From CAYTBN01 sp964542165 (GTDB lineage Bacteria > Myxococcota_A > UBA796 > UBA9615 > CAYRNR01): a DNA stretch of 64,000 bases. Where the stretch lies: the NCBI GenBank assembly GCA_964542165.1, contig CAZITQ010000007.1, forward strand, positions 23,537 to 87,536. The letters are read 5' to 3'. The position numbers and the translations under genes are program-made. Under the pieces are notes generated by a model that was not told the DNA's origin, ran no database searches, and was given only the letters and a program-made list of their open reading frames with translations. Shown here piece after piece: positions 52,391 through 61,340 of the stretch (within the stretch, counting starts at the first letter, position 1; each line of letters begins with the position of its first letter).

Positions 52391-52528
52391 ATGGCCTCGC
52401 TGGCGAAGAAGACCAAGGCGAAGCGCCGAATGCGGAATGCGAAGATGGGCCGGGAGCGCAAGCGCGCAGTCCGCGCCAACGGCACGACCCCCGCCTTCCC
52501 GATCCACAAGGACAAGCCCGAGAAGTAG
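52391..52528 (+). CDS. 45-residue highly basic small protein
   Basis: 45 residues, about 16 of them Lys or Arg: MASLAKKTKAKRRMRNAK, then RERKRAVRANGTTPAFPIH. GGAGG lies six bases before the ATG. The composition and the RANGTTP turn resemble small nucleic-acid- or ribosome-associated proteins seen in deltaproteobacterial genomes, but I cannot name a family. It faces the TatD/radical SAM gene with five bases between stops. Confidence 0.7.
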   Translation: MASLAKKTKAKRRMRNAKMGRERKRAVRANGTTPAFPIHKDKPEK

Positions 52529-52533
52529 TCCCG

Positions 52534-54006
52534 CTATCCCATCACGTGGTAGATGCGCTCGCGAAAGCGGGCGCCCACGGCTTCGACCCGTTCTCTGCAG
52601 GCGTCGATGTCCAGGCCGGGCACCCCCACGACCGTGCCCTGGACCCAGGGGATCTCCGCGTCCACGCAACGCTCCAGGAACGCCAGGGACGCGGCCCAGG
52701 CCCGCTCTCCGTGGGGGCTGCGGCAGAGCTCGGCGTAGGTCGGACCGTCGGCGGCGTTGACGCTCACGGTGACCGCGTCGAAGGCCTCGGCCACCCGGGG
52801 AACCACGTCGCCGTCCTCCCGCAGATCGACCAGTCCGTCGGTGTCGAGCCGGATCCTGGACACGCCGTCTTCCCGCAGTAGACGCGCCGCGTCGAGGACC
52901 ACGGGCAGTCGTCGGGTCGGCTCCCCGTAGCCCACGAAGGCCACCTCGGAGAACTCCATGAGGTCACCCCCCTGGCGTCCCGTAGCCCGGGCCCGGTCCA
53001 CAGTGGTGCGGGTGGCCGCCCCGTCCTCCGCGGCCAGGCGGGCCGCCAGGATCAGGTCCTGGGCCGAGGGCTCGAATCCCCGCAGGTTCAGGTAGTGGCC
53101 GGCCACGGTCCAGTCCTTGAACTTGTGACAGAACGAACAGCGCAGCGTGCAGCGATTGGTGACGTTGAGGTAGAGGCTGTCGCGGATCCGGTAGGCGATG
53201 GCCCCCTCCCGCTCCACGCCGTCCTCGATCCCGAAGAAGATCCGTGTCGTCCTCGTGCTGGCCCGCGCCACATCTTGAAGCGACAGGCCCTTGAGCTCGG
53301 CGACCTTCTCGGCCGTGTGGACCATCATCGCCGGTTCACAGCGTTTGCCCCGGAAGGGCACCGGCGCCATGAAGGGACCGTCGGTCTCCAGCAGCAGCGA
53401 CTCGTTGGGGATCCGCGGGATGGCGTAGGGCAGCTCACCTGCCTTCTTGAACGTGACCACTCCGGGCACGCTCAGGTATCCGCCACGCTCCAGGACCTGC
53501 CGGGCGAACTCCCAGGTGTGGGTGAAGCAGTGGATCAGCACCTTGCCGTCCCAGGCCCCCCCCTCGTCCAGGATCGAGAGACACTCGTCCTCGGCCGCCC
53601 GACAGTGGATCACGATCGGCAGCCCGCGTTCCCGGGCCATGCGGATCTGGGTCCGGAACACCTCCCGCTGGGCGTCCCGCGGCGCCCAGTCCCGGAAGAA
53701 GTCCAGCCCCATCTCCCCCCAGGCCACCACCTCGGGTTCACGGGTCATCTCGGCGATGCGCTCCAGATCCCCGTCGGTCACGTCCCCGGCCTCGTGGGGG
53801 TGGACGCCGACCACGGCCCACATCCCCTCGTGGGTCCGCGCCAGCTCGAGCGCCCGTTCGCAGCCCCCCAGCCCGTACCCGGCGCCGATGACGACCATCT
53901 CGCGGACGCCGGCCTCGTGGGCCCGCCGGATCACGCCCTCCACGTCGCCCTCGTAGTGGGGCGCACCCAGGTGGACGTGGGAATCGAACAGGTGGAGTTC
54001 CGTCAT
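52534..54006 (-). CDS. TatD-type hydrolase fused to a radical SAM domain
   Basis: 490 residues. Residues 1-258 are a TatD metallo-hydrolase: HVH at 10-12, Glu98 in WGEMGLDFF, His134 in VIHCRA, His163 in CFTHTWEF and Asp209 in LETDGPF. Residues about 275-490 are a radical SAM domain with CTLRCSFC (Cys286, 290, 293) binding the 4Fe-4S cluster, VAFVGYGEPTRRL and DTDGLVDL. Separate TatD and TatD-associated radical SAM genes occur in many genomes; here they are one polypeptide. TatD has 3'-5' DNase and proofreading-like roles; the radical SAM partner's substrate is unknown. It is last in the tmk-holB-PSP1-metG run, ten bases after metG. Confidence 0.9.
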   Translation of the reverse strand: MTELHLFDSHVHLGAPHYEGDVEGVIRRAHEAGVREMVVIGAGYGLGGCERALELARTHEGMWAVVGVHPHEAGDVTDGDLERIAEMTREPEVVAWGEMGLDFFRDWAPRDAQREVFRTQIRMARERGLPIVIHCRAAEDECLSILDEGGAWDGKVLIHCFTHTWEFARQVLERGGYLSVPGVVTFKKAGELPYAIPRIPNESLLLETDGPFMAPVPFRGKRCEPAMMVHTAEKVAELKGLSLQDVARASTRTTRIFFGIEDGVEREGAIAYRIRDSLYLNVTNRCTLRCSFCHKFKDWTVAGHYLNLRGFEPSAQDLILAARLAAEDGAATRTTVDRARATGRQGGDLMEFSEVAFVGYGEPTRRLPVVLDAARLLREDGVSRIRLDTDGLVDLREDGDVVPRVAEAFDAVTVSVNAADGPTYAELCRSPHGERAWAASLAFLERCVDAEIPWVQGTVVGVPGLDIDACRERVEAVGARFRERIYHVMG

Positions 54007-54016
54007 GGGCCGAAGA

Positions 54017-55564
54017 CTAGGTCGCCGCGAGGCGGGGGAACAGGGGCTGGCCCTTCTCGACCGGCGTGCCGGCTCGCAGCTGACCGAAGACGCAGACCTC
54101 GCTCAGCGGACGCTCGAGCTCGTCCTCGCACCCCAGACGCCCCAGGACCTCGCTGCACTTGCCCGGCATGACCGGCCACATCAGGTGGGACGCGACGCGG
54201 ATCGCCTCGCAGACGCTGGCCAGCAGGGCCGCGAGCTCCGGGCCCCGGTCGGGATCCTTGGCCATCTCCCAGGGCTTGCGGTCCTGGATCAGAGCATTCA
54301 TCGCCTGCACGATGTCGCGGGCCCTGGCCAGCGCCTTGTCCAGCTGAACGGCGTCCATGGCCGCGCAGTACGCCGCCACGGCGTCGTCCACCGTCGTGCG
54401 GATCTCGTCCAGCAGGCCGTCGGTGGCCGGGATCTCGCCCCAGTTCTTGTGGGTCATGTTCAGCGTACGACTGACCAGGTTCCCGTACTCGTTGGCCAGC
54501 CTGGCGTTGTACGAGGCCTCGAAGCGCTCCCAGGAGAAATCCCCGTCCTTGCCGTAGGTCACCTCGGCCATCAGGTAGAAGCGCAGGGGATCCGCCCCCA
54601 CCTTCTCGACCGCATCGAGGGGCTCGACGACGTTGCCGAGAGTCTTGGACAGCTTCTGCCCCTTGAGCGTGACCCAGCCGTGGGCGTGGACCATCTTGGG
54701 CAGCGGCAGTCCGGCCGCCTGGAGCATCGCCGGCCAGATGATGCAGTGGAAGCGGGTGATGTCCTTGCCGATGACGTGGACGTCCGCGGGCCAGTAGCGG
54801 TCGAAGCGGGCCCGGCCCTCGCCCGGCTCGCCGAAGCCCAGGGCGGTGATGTAGTTGGACAGGGCGTCGAACCAGACGTAGACGGTGCTCCCCTCGTGGA
54901 AGGGGATCGGGATGCCCCAGGGCAGATTCGGCCGGCTGATGGAGATGTCGTCCAGCCCCTGCTCGATCACACTGAGGATCTCGTTGCGTCGGGTCGCCGG
55001 CTCGATGACCGATGGGTCGTCGGCGATCTGCTGTAGCAAGAAATCCCCGTACGCCGACAGCCGGAAGAAGAGGTTCTTCTCCTCGACCCACTGGGCCTCC
55101 AGGGAGGGGTGATCGGGGCACTTGCCCTCGACCAGGTCCTTGTCGGTCTTGTAGGCCTCGCAGCCGACGCAGTACCAACCCTCGTACTTGCCCTCGTACA
55201 GGTCGTCGGGGTTGCGGCTCCGGATCCGCTCCAGCAGCTCGACCACCCCCCGGGCGTGCCGCTCCTCGGTGGTGCGGATGAAGTCGTCGTAGCTGATGTC
55301 CAGCCGGTCGTAGGCCGCGATGAACTCCCGGGCCAGCTCGTCCACGAAGACCTGGGGCTCCTTGCCCGCCTTCTCGGCCGTGCGGGCCACCTTCATCCCG
55401 TGCTCGTCCAGCCCGGTCAGGAAGTGGACGTCGAACCCCATCCGCCGCTTGTAGCGGGCGATCACGTCGGCGGCGATCTTCTCGTACGCGTGGCCCAGGT
55501 GGGGGGTGCCATTGACGTAGTCGATGGCGGTCGTGATGTAGAACGACCCTGGCTGGTCGGTCAT
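54017..55564 (-). CDS. metG: Methionyl-tRNA synthetase
   Basis: 515 residues. The class I signature appears as PHLGH (21-25) and KLSKT (304-308). A zinc knuckle (Cys132, Cys135, Cys149, probably His152) follows the first insertion, and the anticodon domain has the usual helices (NEYGNLVSRTL, IQDRKPWEMAKD). The length fits the short form without the C-terminal dimerisation domain. It charges initiator and elongator tRNA-Met. The start overlaps the PSP1 gene's stop by four bases. Confidence 0.96.
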   Translation of the reverse strand: MTDQPGSFYITTAIDYVNGTPHLGHAYEKIAADVIARYKRRMGFDVHFLTGLDEHGMKVARTAEKAGKEPQVFVDELAREFIAAYDRLDISYDDFIRTTEERHARGVVELLERIRSRNPDDLYEGKYEGWYCVGCEAYKTDKDLVEGKCPDHPSLEAQWVEEKNLFFRLSAYGDFLLQQIADDPSVIEPATRRNEILSVIEQGLDDISISRPNLPWGIPIPFHEGSTVYVWFDALSNYITALGFGEPGEGRARFDRYWPADVHVIGKDITRFHCIIWPAMLQAAGLPLPKMVHAHGWVTLKGQKLSKTLGNVVEPLDAVEKVGADPLRFYLMAEVTYGKDGDFSWERFEASYNARLANEYGNLVSRTLNMTHKNWGEIPATDGLLDEIRTTVDDAVAAYCAAMDAVQLDKALARARDIVQAMNALIQDRKPWEMAKDPDRGPELAALLASVCEAIRVASHLMWPVMPGKCSEVLGRLGCEDELERPLSEVCVFGQLRAGTPVEKGQPLFPRLAAT

Positions 55565-56799
55565 TCGCTCGACTCCTTGGATCCCTGGGGGCCTGGACGT
55601 CGGCCCCGGCCCCGGCCGCGGCGACGGCGACCGCCGCTGCGTTTGCGGCCGCCGGATCCCTTGCCTTCGTCCGCCCCCTGCTTCGGGGGCCCGCCCCGGG
55701 GCTTGCCCCGCCCGGGTTTGCCCTCGCCGCCGCCCTCGCGCTTGGGCTTGCGGTCGGCCGGGCGACCCCCGCCCCTCGGCCTCGGGCGATCCCCGGATCC
55801 CTGTCCGGGCGGTGGCGGACGGATCGGCCGTCCCTCCTCGTCCCGCTCGATGGCGTCGATCCCCAGGGTCTGGCGCACGCCGTCGTCCCCGAGCAGCGAG
55901 AACCTCTGCTGCAGGACGTCCACCGACAGCACCCGTCCCGGACCGGAGGTGGTCAGGATCCGCTTGCCGGTCTTGGGCAGCCCCTTGCGGTGGGCGGCGT
56001 AGGCCGGGTGCTCGTAGGACAGACAACACATCAGACGGCCGCACAGGCCGCTGATCTTGTTGGGGCTCAGGGCCAGGTTCTGGTCCTTGGCCATCCGGAT
56101 GCTCACGGCGCAGAACTCGCTCAGGAAGGTGCCGCAGCACAGCTCCCGGCCGCAGTGGCCCACGCCGCCGACCTTCTTGGCCTCGTCCCGCACGCCGATC
56201 TGCCGCATCTCGATGCGCAGCCCCAGCCCCTGGGAGAGCTCGCGGACCAGGGCCCGGAAGTCGACCCGCTTCTCTGACGCGAAGTAGACGGTGATCTTGT
56301 TGCCGATGGCCTGGTGGTCCACCGCCAGGACGCGGATGTCGGGCTTGATCCGACCGGCGATCTCCCGGGTCTGCATCAGCAGCCCCAGCTCGCGGGCCTT
56401 GCCGTCGGCATGGGTCAGCAGATCGGGCTCGCGCGCCGGGCGCACGACCTTTCGTACCCGCCGCGAGGGGGTCAGATCGGCGCTGGGTGTGGGCTCCCGC
56501 AGCACCCGCCCGATGGAGAGCCCCCGGTCGGTCTCCACGACCGCCAGGTCCCCCGCCTTGAGGGTGAACCGGCGGGGATCCACCGGAACGTGGTGCACGT
56601 GTCCCGCAGGGGAGAACGCCAGCCACAGGAAGTGGCGCATCCGCTTCGGAGGACGGCCGTCTCCCCTGCCCCCGGTGTCTCCGGCAGCGGGGGGGGCGCT
56701 CTCCGCCGGCTTCTCCGGCGCGACGGGCGCGTTGGCCGACTCGGCCTCCTCGGGAGGCGTGTCGGCGGGCGGGGTAGGGGGGTCACCCGTGGTAGGCAT
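55561..56799 (-). CDS. PSP1-domain protein (YaaT/RicT-like) with basic tail
   Basis: 412 residues. A Pro/Ala/Glu-rich N-terminus (about 1-50) precedes the PSP1 domain (about 55-290): GDLAVVETDRGLSIGRVL, GNKITVYFASEKRVDFRALVREL, and the Cys-rich HCGRELCCGTFL, CGRLMCCLSYEHPAY that binds iron-sulfur clusters in RicT. The C-terminal 90 residues are Arg/Gly/Lys-rich (GGRRRRGRGRGRR) and may bind RNA. RicT/YaaT regulates RNA processing and phosphorelay in Bacillus; its place between holB and metG is conserved in many bacteria. ATG 56799 has GAGGTGG upstream; the gene overlaps metG by four bases. Confidence 0.9.
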   Translation of the reverse strand: MPTTGDPPTPPADTPPEEAESANAPVAPEKPAESAPPAAGDTGGRGDGRPPKRMRHFLWLAFSPAGHVHHVPVDPRRFTLKAGDLAVVETDRGLSIGRVLREPTPSADLTPSRRVRKVVRPAREPDLLTHADGKARELGLLMQTREIAGRIKPDIRVLAVDHQAIGNKITVYFASEKRVDFRALVRELSQGLGLRIEMRQIGVRDEAKKVGGVGHCGRELCCGTFLSEFCAVSIRMAKDQNLALSPNKISGLCGRLMCCLSYEHPAYAAHRKGLPKTGKRILTTSGPGRVLSVDVLQQRFSLLGDDGVRQTLGIDAIERDEEGRPIRPPPPGQGSGDRPRPRGGGRPADRKPKREGGGEGKPGRGKPRGGPPKQGADEGKGSGGRKRSGGRRRRGRGRGRRPGPQGSKESSE

Positions 56800-56800
56800 C

Positions 56801-57829
56801 TCAAGCCACCTCGAGGAGCATCGCCTCCAGCACGAGCTGGGGATTGACGTTGCGCTCCAGCCGGTCCCTGGCCTTCTCCAGGGCGTCGAGCCGCCCCAGC
56901 AGAACCTCGGCATCGTAACCGCTGTGCAGCTCCCGCGCCAGATCGGCGAAGTCCGCGCGACGCGGCGCCACCTCCGCGCCCGTCCGCAGCACCAGCGCGT
57001 CCCGGATCACCTCGTCGGCGGCCGAGAGGAACCCCCGCAGCAGATCTCCACCGGCCCGGCGGGCCTCCGCCTGGGCCCGGGCGATCTCCGCGGCGAGCTT
57101 CATCCGGGTCGGGGTGTCGGCGGACAGGGCGCCGAAGAGGCGCTCGAGGTACTCCCGTTCGGCCTGGATCGCGTCCTGCGACAGCGACAGCGCGCGTCCG
57201 ATGGCTCCACCGCTGGCGTCGGCCCGCCAGCCCGCCTCGTCCGGATCCATCCCCTTGCGCTCCACCAGGTAGGTGATCACGTCCTCCCTCGGCAGGCGCC
57301 CGAAGCCCACCTGCAGGCAGCGCGAGCGCACCGTGGGCAGCAGCTGCCCCGGGCGTCGGGTGATCAGCACCAGCACCGTGTGGTCCGGCGGCTCCTCGAG
57401 GGTCTTGAGCAGGGAGTTGGAGGCGTTGACGGTCATCAACTCGGTGTCGTCGAGCACCAGGACCCGGAAGCGCCCCTCGGGCAGGCGGAAGGCCAGCCGG
57501 CCCTGGAGCTCGCGGATCGCATCCACCCGCAACGACCGGGGGCCCCCCTCCCGCAGTCCGGTGGGCGAGACGGTCCACACGTCGGGATCGGTCCCTCCGG
57601 CGATGCGCCGGCAGGAACCACACTCGCCGCAGTACGCCGGTGTGTCCCCGCCGCGATCGCCGGGGAGGGCCTCGCAGTTCAACGAGGTGGCGAACGCCAG
57701 GGCCACCAGGCGTCGGCCGACCCCCTCGTACCCGTGGAAGATGTACGCGTGGTGGGGCCTGCGGTTCACGGCCGCGTGGGCCAGGCGGGTGAGGGTCTCC
57801 CCGTGACCGAGGATCCCGGGGAAGATCAT
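56801..57829 (-). CDS. holB: DNA polymerase III delta' subunit
   Basis: 342 residues. The AAA+ fold has GYEGVGRRL in place of Walker A (Lys replaced by Arg, common in delta'), the zinc module CEAL...CGECGSC (near 52-73), VLVLDDTELMTVNASNSLLKTLEEPP and SRCLQVGFGRL. A C-terminal helical collar domain follows. It is part of the clamp loader that opens the sliding clamp. It overlaps tmk by four bases and PSP1 follows directly, the classical tmk-holB arrangement. Confidence 0.9.
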   Translation of the reverse strand: MIFPGILGHGETLTRLAHAAVNRRPHHAYIFHGYEGVGRRLVALAFATSLNCEALPGDRGGDTPAYCGECGSCRRIAGGTDPDVWTVSPTGLREGGPRSLRVDAIRELQGRLAFRLPEGRFRVLVLDDTELMTVNASNSLLKTLEEPPDHTVLVLITRRPGQLLPTVRSRCLQVGFGRLPREDVITYLVERKGMDPDEAGWRADASGGAIGRALSLSQDAIQAEREYLERLFGALSADTPTRMKLAAEIARAQAEARRAGGDLLRGFLSAADEVIRDALVLRTGAEVAPRRADFADLARELHSGYDAEVLLGRLDALEKARDRLERNVNPQLVLEAMLLEVA

Positions 57830-58458
57830 CGAATGGCCCCCTCGAATCGGGCGCGCACCTCGGCGATCACCGCCCGGTGGACCTCCATGCGCGAGGGACG
57901 GGCATCCACGACCGCGTAGCGCTGCTTGCCGGATCGGGCCAGCTCCAGGAATCCCTCCCGCACCTTGCGGTGGAATCCGATCTCCTCCTGTTCGATGCGG
58001 TCGAACAGCGAACGGGACCGGGCCCGCTCGAGCCCGTCCTCGGCCGGCAGGTCGAGGATGATCGTCAGGTCGGGCCAGCAGCGGTCGATGGCGGCGTCGT
58101 TGATGGCCAGGACCCGGTCTCGCCCGAGCCCCCGGGCGATACCCTGGTACGCCACCGAGGAGTCGACGAAGCGGTCGCAGAGCACCACCCGGTCGGCCTC
58201 GAGCGCCGGGCGGACCACACGCTGGGTGAGCTCGGCGCGGGAGGTGGCGAAGAGGTAGGCCTCGGTGAGATCGCCGAACCGGGGTCCCTCCTGGCCCAGC
58301 AGCAGGCCCCGGATCACGTTGCCCAGGGGGGTGCCACCGGGCTCGCGCAGGGACACCACCTCCCTGCCGGCGGACCTCAGCTCGTCGGCCAGCAGGCCGA
58401 TCTGCGTGGTCTTTCCGGTGCCCTCGATGCCCTCGAACGTGATGAAGAGACCGACCAT
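57826..58458 (-). CDS. tmk: Thymidylate kinase
   Basis: 210 residues. The P-loop FEGIEGTGKTTQ (8-19), the REPGGTPLG segment, CDRFVDSSVAYQG for substrate binding and the LID region RSRSLFDRIEQEE are all present. It makes dTDP from dTMP. It is the first gene of the operon tmk-holB-PSP1-metG-TatD/radical SAM, all with overlaps or gaps under 12 bases. No clear promoter was identified upstream; the divergent region to queG is 135 bases. Confidence 0.95.
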   Translation of the reverse strand: MVGLFITFEGIEGTGKTTQIGLLADELRSAGREVVSLREPGGTPLGNVIRGLLLGQEGPRFGDLTEAYLFATSRAELTQRVVRPALEADRVVLCDRFVDSSVAYQGIARGLGRDRVLAINDAAIDRCWPDLTIILDLPAEDGLERARSRSLFDRIEQEEIGFHRKVREGFLELARSGKQRYAVVDARPSRMEVHRAVIAEVRARFEGAIR

Positions 58459-58593
58459 GGTTTTGCGTTCCGGGCGCGGAGTGTAGCACCTGCCGGCGGG
58501 AGCTGTTAGCTATGTCCTCCGGGGCGAAAAAAAGCGCCAGCCGTCGGGCGGCAGGTGGCAGGCGTCGGGCAACCGATGAACACGGAACGGTGA

Positions 58594-59628
58594 ATGGGCG
58601 ACGTCGAGGCGATCGAGCGGTACGCGGCAGAGCTCGGGCTCTGCGCCCTGGGGGTGGCGCGCCCCGCGCCTGGACCGGAGGTCGACGACCTGCGCCGGTT
58701 CCTCGCCGAAGGGCGCCAGGGCGGGCTGCGCTGGCTGGCGCGCGAGCCCGGGGTCCGGGCCGATCCCCGCAAGCTGCTCGACGGGGTGCGCAGCGTGGTG
58801 GTCGTCGCGGCACGCTACCCCGGGGAGGACGACCCACCGACCCCTGGGGGCACCTGGGGCCGCATTGCCCGCTACGCCCGGATGCCCGACTACCACGACC
58901 TGCTCACCCCGCGGGTCGAGGCGCTGGCCGCCTCCCTGGACGATCCCGTGGCTCGGGCGTACGTGGACACCGGCCCGGTGATGGAGAAGGTCTGGGCCCA
59001 GCGCGCGGGGATCGGCTGGATCGGCCGTCAGTCGCATCTGGTCTCGCGGCGCTTCGGCTGCTGGCTGCTGCTCGGGGTGATCCTCACCCGCGTCGAGCTG
59101 CCCGAGACCGCCGAACAGCCGGACCTCTGTGGACGCTGTCGTCGCTGCGTCGACGCCTGTCCCACGGGCGCCCTGGCCGTGGAGGGGGACGCGGCGCGCT
59201 TCGATGTCCGTCTCTGTCGGGCGTACTGGACCATCGAGCACCGGGGCGTGATCCCGGAGCCCGTGCGGCCCGACCAGGGCGACGCCCTGTTCGGGTGTGA
59301 CGCCTGCCTGGACGTCTGCCCCTGGAACCGCTTCGCGGCGAAGCAGGAGGGCGCCCCCACGATCCCCGAGCTGGCGCCCACCCTGCCCGCCGTCCTCGAC
59401 ACGATGGACGTCCTGGGGATGGACGCGCGGGCGTTCCGCGAGCGCTTCGCCGGAACCCCGCTGCGGCGCACACGGCGCCGAAACGTCCTGCGCAACGCGG
59501 CGATCGTGGCGGCGAACTCGGGGATCGATGGGGCCTTGCCGCTGCTGCGTCGTGTGGCGGCGGAGGAGGCCGACCCGGTGATCCGCGAACACGCGGCCTG
59601 GGCGGCGGAACGACTCTCGCGTGGGTGA
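58594..59628 (+). CDS. queG: Epoxyqueuosine reductase
   Basis: 344 residues. Two ferredoxin-type clusters are evident, CGRCRRCVDACPTGAL and CDACLDVCPWN, with a separate CRAYW. The cobalamin/active-site region VDTGPVMEKVWAQRAGIGWIGR includes the catalytic Asp, and a HEAT-like C-terminal segment (RRTRRRNVLRNAAIVAANSG) recognises tRNA. It performs the last step of queuosine synthesis in tRNA anticodons. ATG 58594 follows GGAACGG. It is convergent with the S1 gene, 15 bases away. Confidence 0.94.
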   Translation: MGDVEAIERYAAELGLCALGVARPAPGPEVDDLRRFLAEGRQGGLRWLAREPGVRADPRKLLDGVRSVVVVAARYPGEDDPPTPGGTWGRIARYARMPDYHDLLTPRVEALAASLDDPVARAYVDTGPVMEKVWAQRAGIGWIGRQSHLVSRRFGCWLLLGVILTRVELPETAEQPDLCGRCRRCVDACPTGALAVEGDAARFDVRLCRAYWTIEHRGVIPEPVRPDQGDALFGCDACLDVCPWNRFAAKQEGAPTIPELAPTLPAVLDTMDVLGMDARAFRERFAGTPLRRTRRRNVLRNAAIVAANSGIDGALPLLRRVAAEEADPVIREHAAWAAERLSRG

Positions 59629-59643
59629 GGGGGGGGGGGCGGC

Positions 59644-61224
59644 TCAGCTGTCGAGCTTGAACTTGCCCAGCAGGTCGCCCAGGGTTCCCAGCCCCTCGGC
59701 GCCCTGGTTCCTGGAGTAGTCCTCCAGGGCCGCCCGCTCGCCGCGGGCCTTCTCGTCGCTGGGCAGCAGCCGGATCCGGCGGCGCTCCATGTCCACGTCG
59801 TCCACCTCGACGGTGACCTTCTTGCCCGACTGGTAGGCCAGGTGGGCCGCGGACTGGTCCATGCCCAGGTTGCTCATCGGGATCAGCCCGCTGATGCCCG
59901 GGGCGATGCGGACGAACACGCCGAAGGGGGCGACCTTGTCCACCTCACCCTCCAGCAGCTGACCCCGCATCCAGCCGGCGGCGATGTCGGTCCACGGATC
60001 GCCGCCCACCTGCTTGATGCTCAGCCCCAGCCGCTGGCGCTCCCGCTCGATGCGGATGAGCTTGACGGTGACCTTGTCCTTCTTGTTGACCACCGCCTCG
60101 GGGTGCTTGACCCGCTCCCAGGACAGCTCGGAGACGTGCACCAGCCCCTCGAGGCCGGGGACCAGCTCCACGAAGGCGCCGAAGGCCTCCAGACGGACCA
60201 CCGTGCCGGGGTAGATCCCACCCTCGACGAAGTCGGTACCCACGTTGTCCCAGGGGCTGCCCTCGACCTGCTTGATGCTCAGGCCGACGGTGCCCTTGGC
60301 GTGGTCCACCCGTAGCACCTTGACCCGCACCACGTCGCCGGGGCCGAAGCGGTCCTGGGGACGCTCCGTGTGGCCCCACTGGATCTCGGAGATGTGGACC
60401 AGGCCGTCCAGTCCGCCCAGGTCGACGAAGATGCCGAAGTCGACGATCCGGCTGACCGTGCCTTCCCGGACCTGGCCCTCCTTGATGGTGGCCCGGACCT
60501 CCTCGCGCATCTGCGCGCGCTCCTCGCGGAGGAGCTGCGAGCGAGAGACCACCAGGTCGCGGCCGTCGCTCTCGTACTTGGTGATCAGGAACTGGAAGCT
60601 CTTGCCCACGTAGTCGTCGAGCATCTCGTCGGGCACGTGGTGGAGCTCCACCTGGGACAGGGGCAAGAAGGCGCGCTGACCGCTCTGGAACTTGACGTCG
60701 AAGCCACCCTTGCGCTTGCTGGCGATCCGACCCTCGAGGGGCATGTGCTCGGCGTACGCCTCCCGAACCGCCTCCCGCGAGCGGGCCTCCAGCGCCATCT
60801 TGTAGCTCAGCCGGACCGTCTCGCCCCGGGTCTCGGCCACGTACAGGGTCAAGGTGTCACCCTGGTGGACCTCGACCTCGCCGTCCTCGTTGCGCATCTC
60901 CGAGGCTTCGAGCAGGGCTTCGGCCTTGCCGCCGATGTCGACGAAGATGTCCGTGCCGGTCACGTGGACCACGGTGCCGGTGACCTGGTCCCCCCGGCGG
61001 AGCTGAGCGGCACCCCGCAGCTGCTCCTGGACCATCTGGCGCTCCATCTCCTCGCGCATCAGGTCCTCGTCGGACTTGGCCCACGGGGCGTCCCCGATCT
61101 CGTCCTCGAGGGCGGCGGCGATGGCCTCGTTCTCGGTGGGGCGGCCGTCCGTATCGGCCTCGGCGATGGCCCGATCGAGCAGGTCCTCGAGCCGCGGCGG
61201 GTTGGATTTGCTGTCGCTGGGCAT
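59644..61224 (-). CDS. rpsA: Ribosomal protein S1 homologue with five S1 domains
   Basis: 526 residues. After an acidic N-terminus (1-75), five S1 RNA-binding domains can be counted at about 78-145, 160-230, 250-320, 335-405 and 420-490; the third to fifth contain DFGIFVDLGGLDGLVHISEI, GAFVELVPGLEGLVHVSEL and FGVFVRIAPGISGLIPMSN. E. coli S1 has six, so one may be lost or too degenerate. S1 recruits mRNA to the 30S subunit. ATG 61224 lies after GAGCGAGG. With many weak or missing Shine-Dalgarno sites nearby, S1's role in this organism may differ; this is inference. Confidence 0.93.
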   Translation of the reverse strand: MPSDSKSNPPRLEDLLDRAIAEADTDGRPTENEAIAAALEDEIGDAPWAKSDEDLMREEMERQMVQEQLRGAAQLRRGDQVTGTVVHVTGTDIFVDIGGKAEALLEASEMRNEDGEVEVHQGDTLTLYVAETRGETVRLSYKMALEARSREAVREAYAEHMPLEGRIASKRKGGFDVKFQSGQRAFLPLSQVELHHVPDEMLDDYVGKSFQFLITKYESDGRDLVVSRSQLLREERAQMREEVRATIKEGQVREGTVSRIVDFGIFVDLGGLDGLVHISEIQWGHTERPQDRFGPGDVVRVKVLRVDHAKGTVGLSIKQVEGSPWDNVGTDFVEGGIYPGTVVRLEAFGAFVELVPGLEGLVHVSELSWERVKHPEAVVNKKDKVTVKLIRIERERQRLGLSIKQVGGDPWTDIAAGWMRGQLLEGEVDKVAPFGVFVRIAPGISGLIPMSNLGMDQSAAHLAYQSGKKVTVEVDDVDMERRRIRLLPSDEKARGERAALEDYSRNQGAEGLGTLGDLLGKFKLDS

Positions 61225-61340
61225 GGCCTCGCTCTCCGTGACCCGGCACGGCCGGGCCGATTCGGCGCGCAAGGGTACCCGAGGACCGCGCCCGCGTCAC
61301 CCCGAAGTTGCCGTGCTATCTTCGGCCGCAGGAGGAGAGC

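Noticed and set aside
59629..59639. Run of 11 G between queG and rpsA
   Set aside because: It could form a quadruplex with neighbouring G-runs, but it may also be an assembly-sensitive homopolymer; nothing else supports a function.
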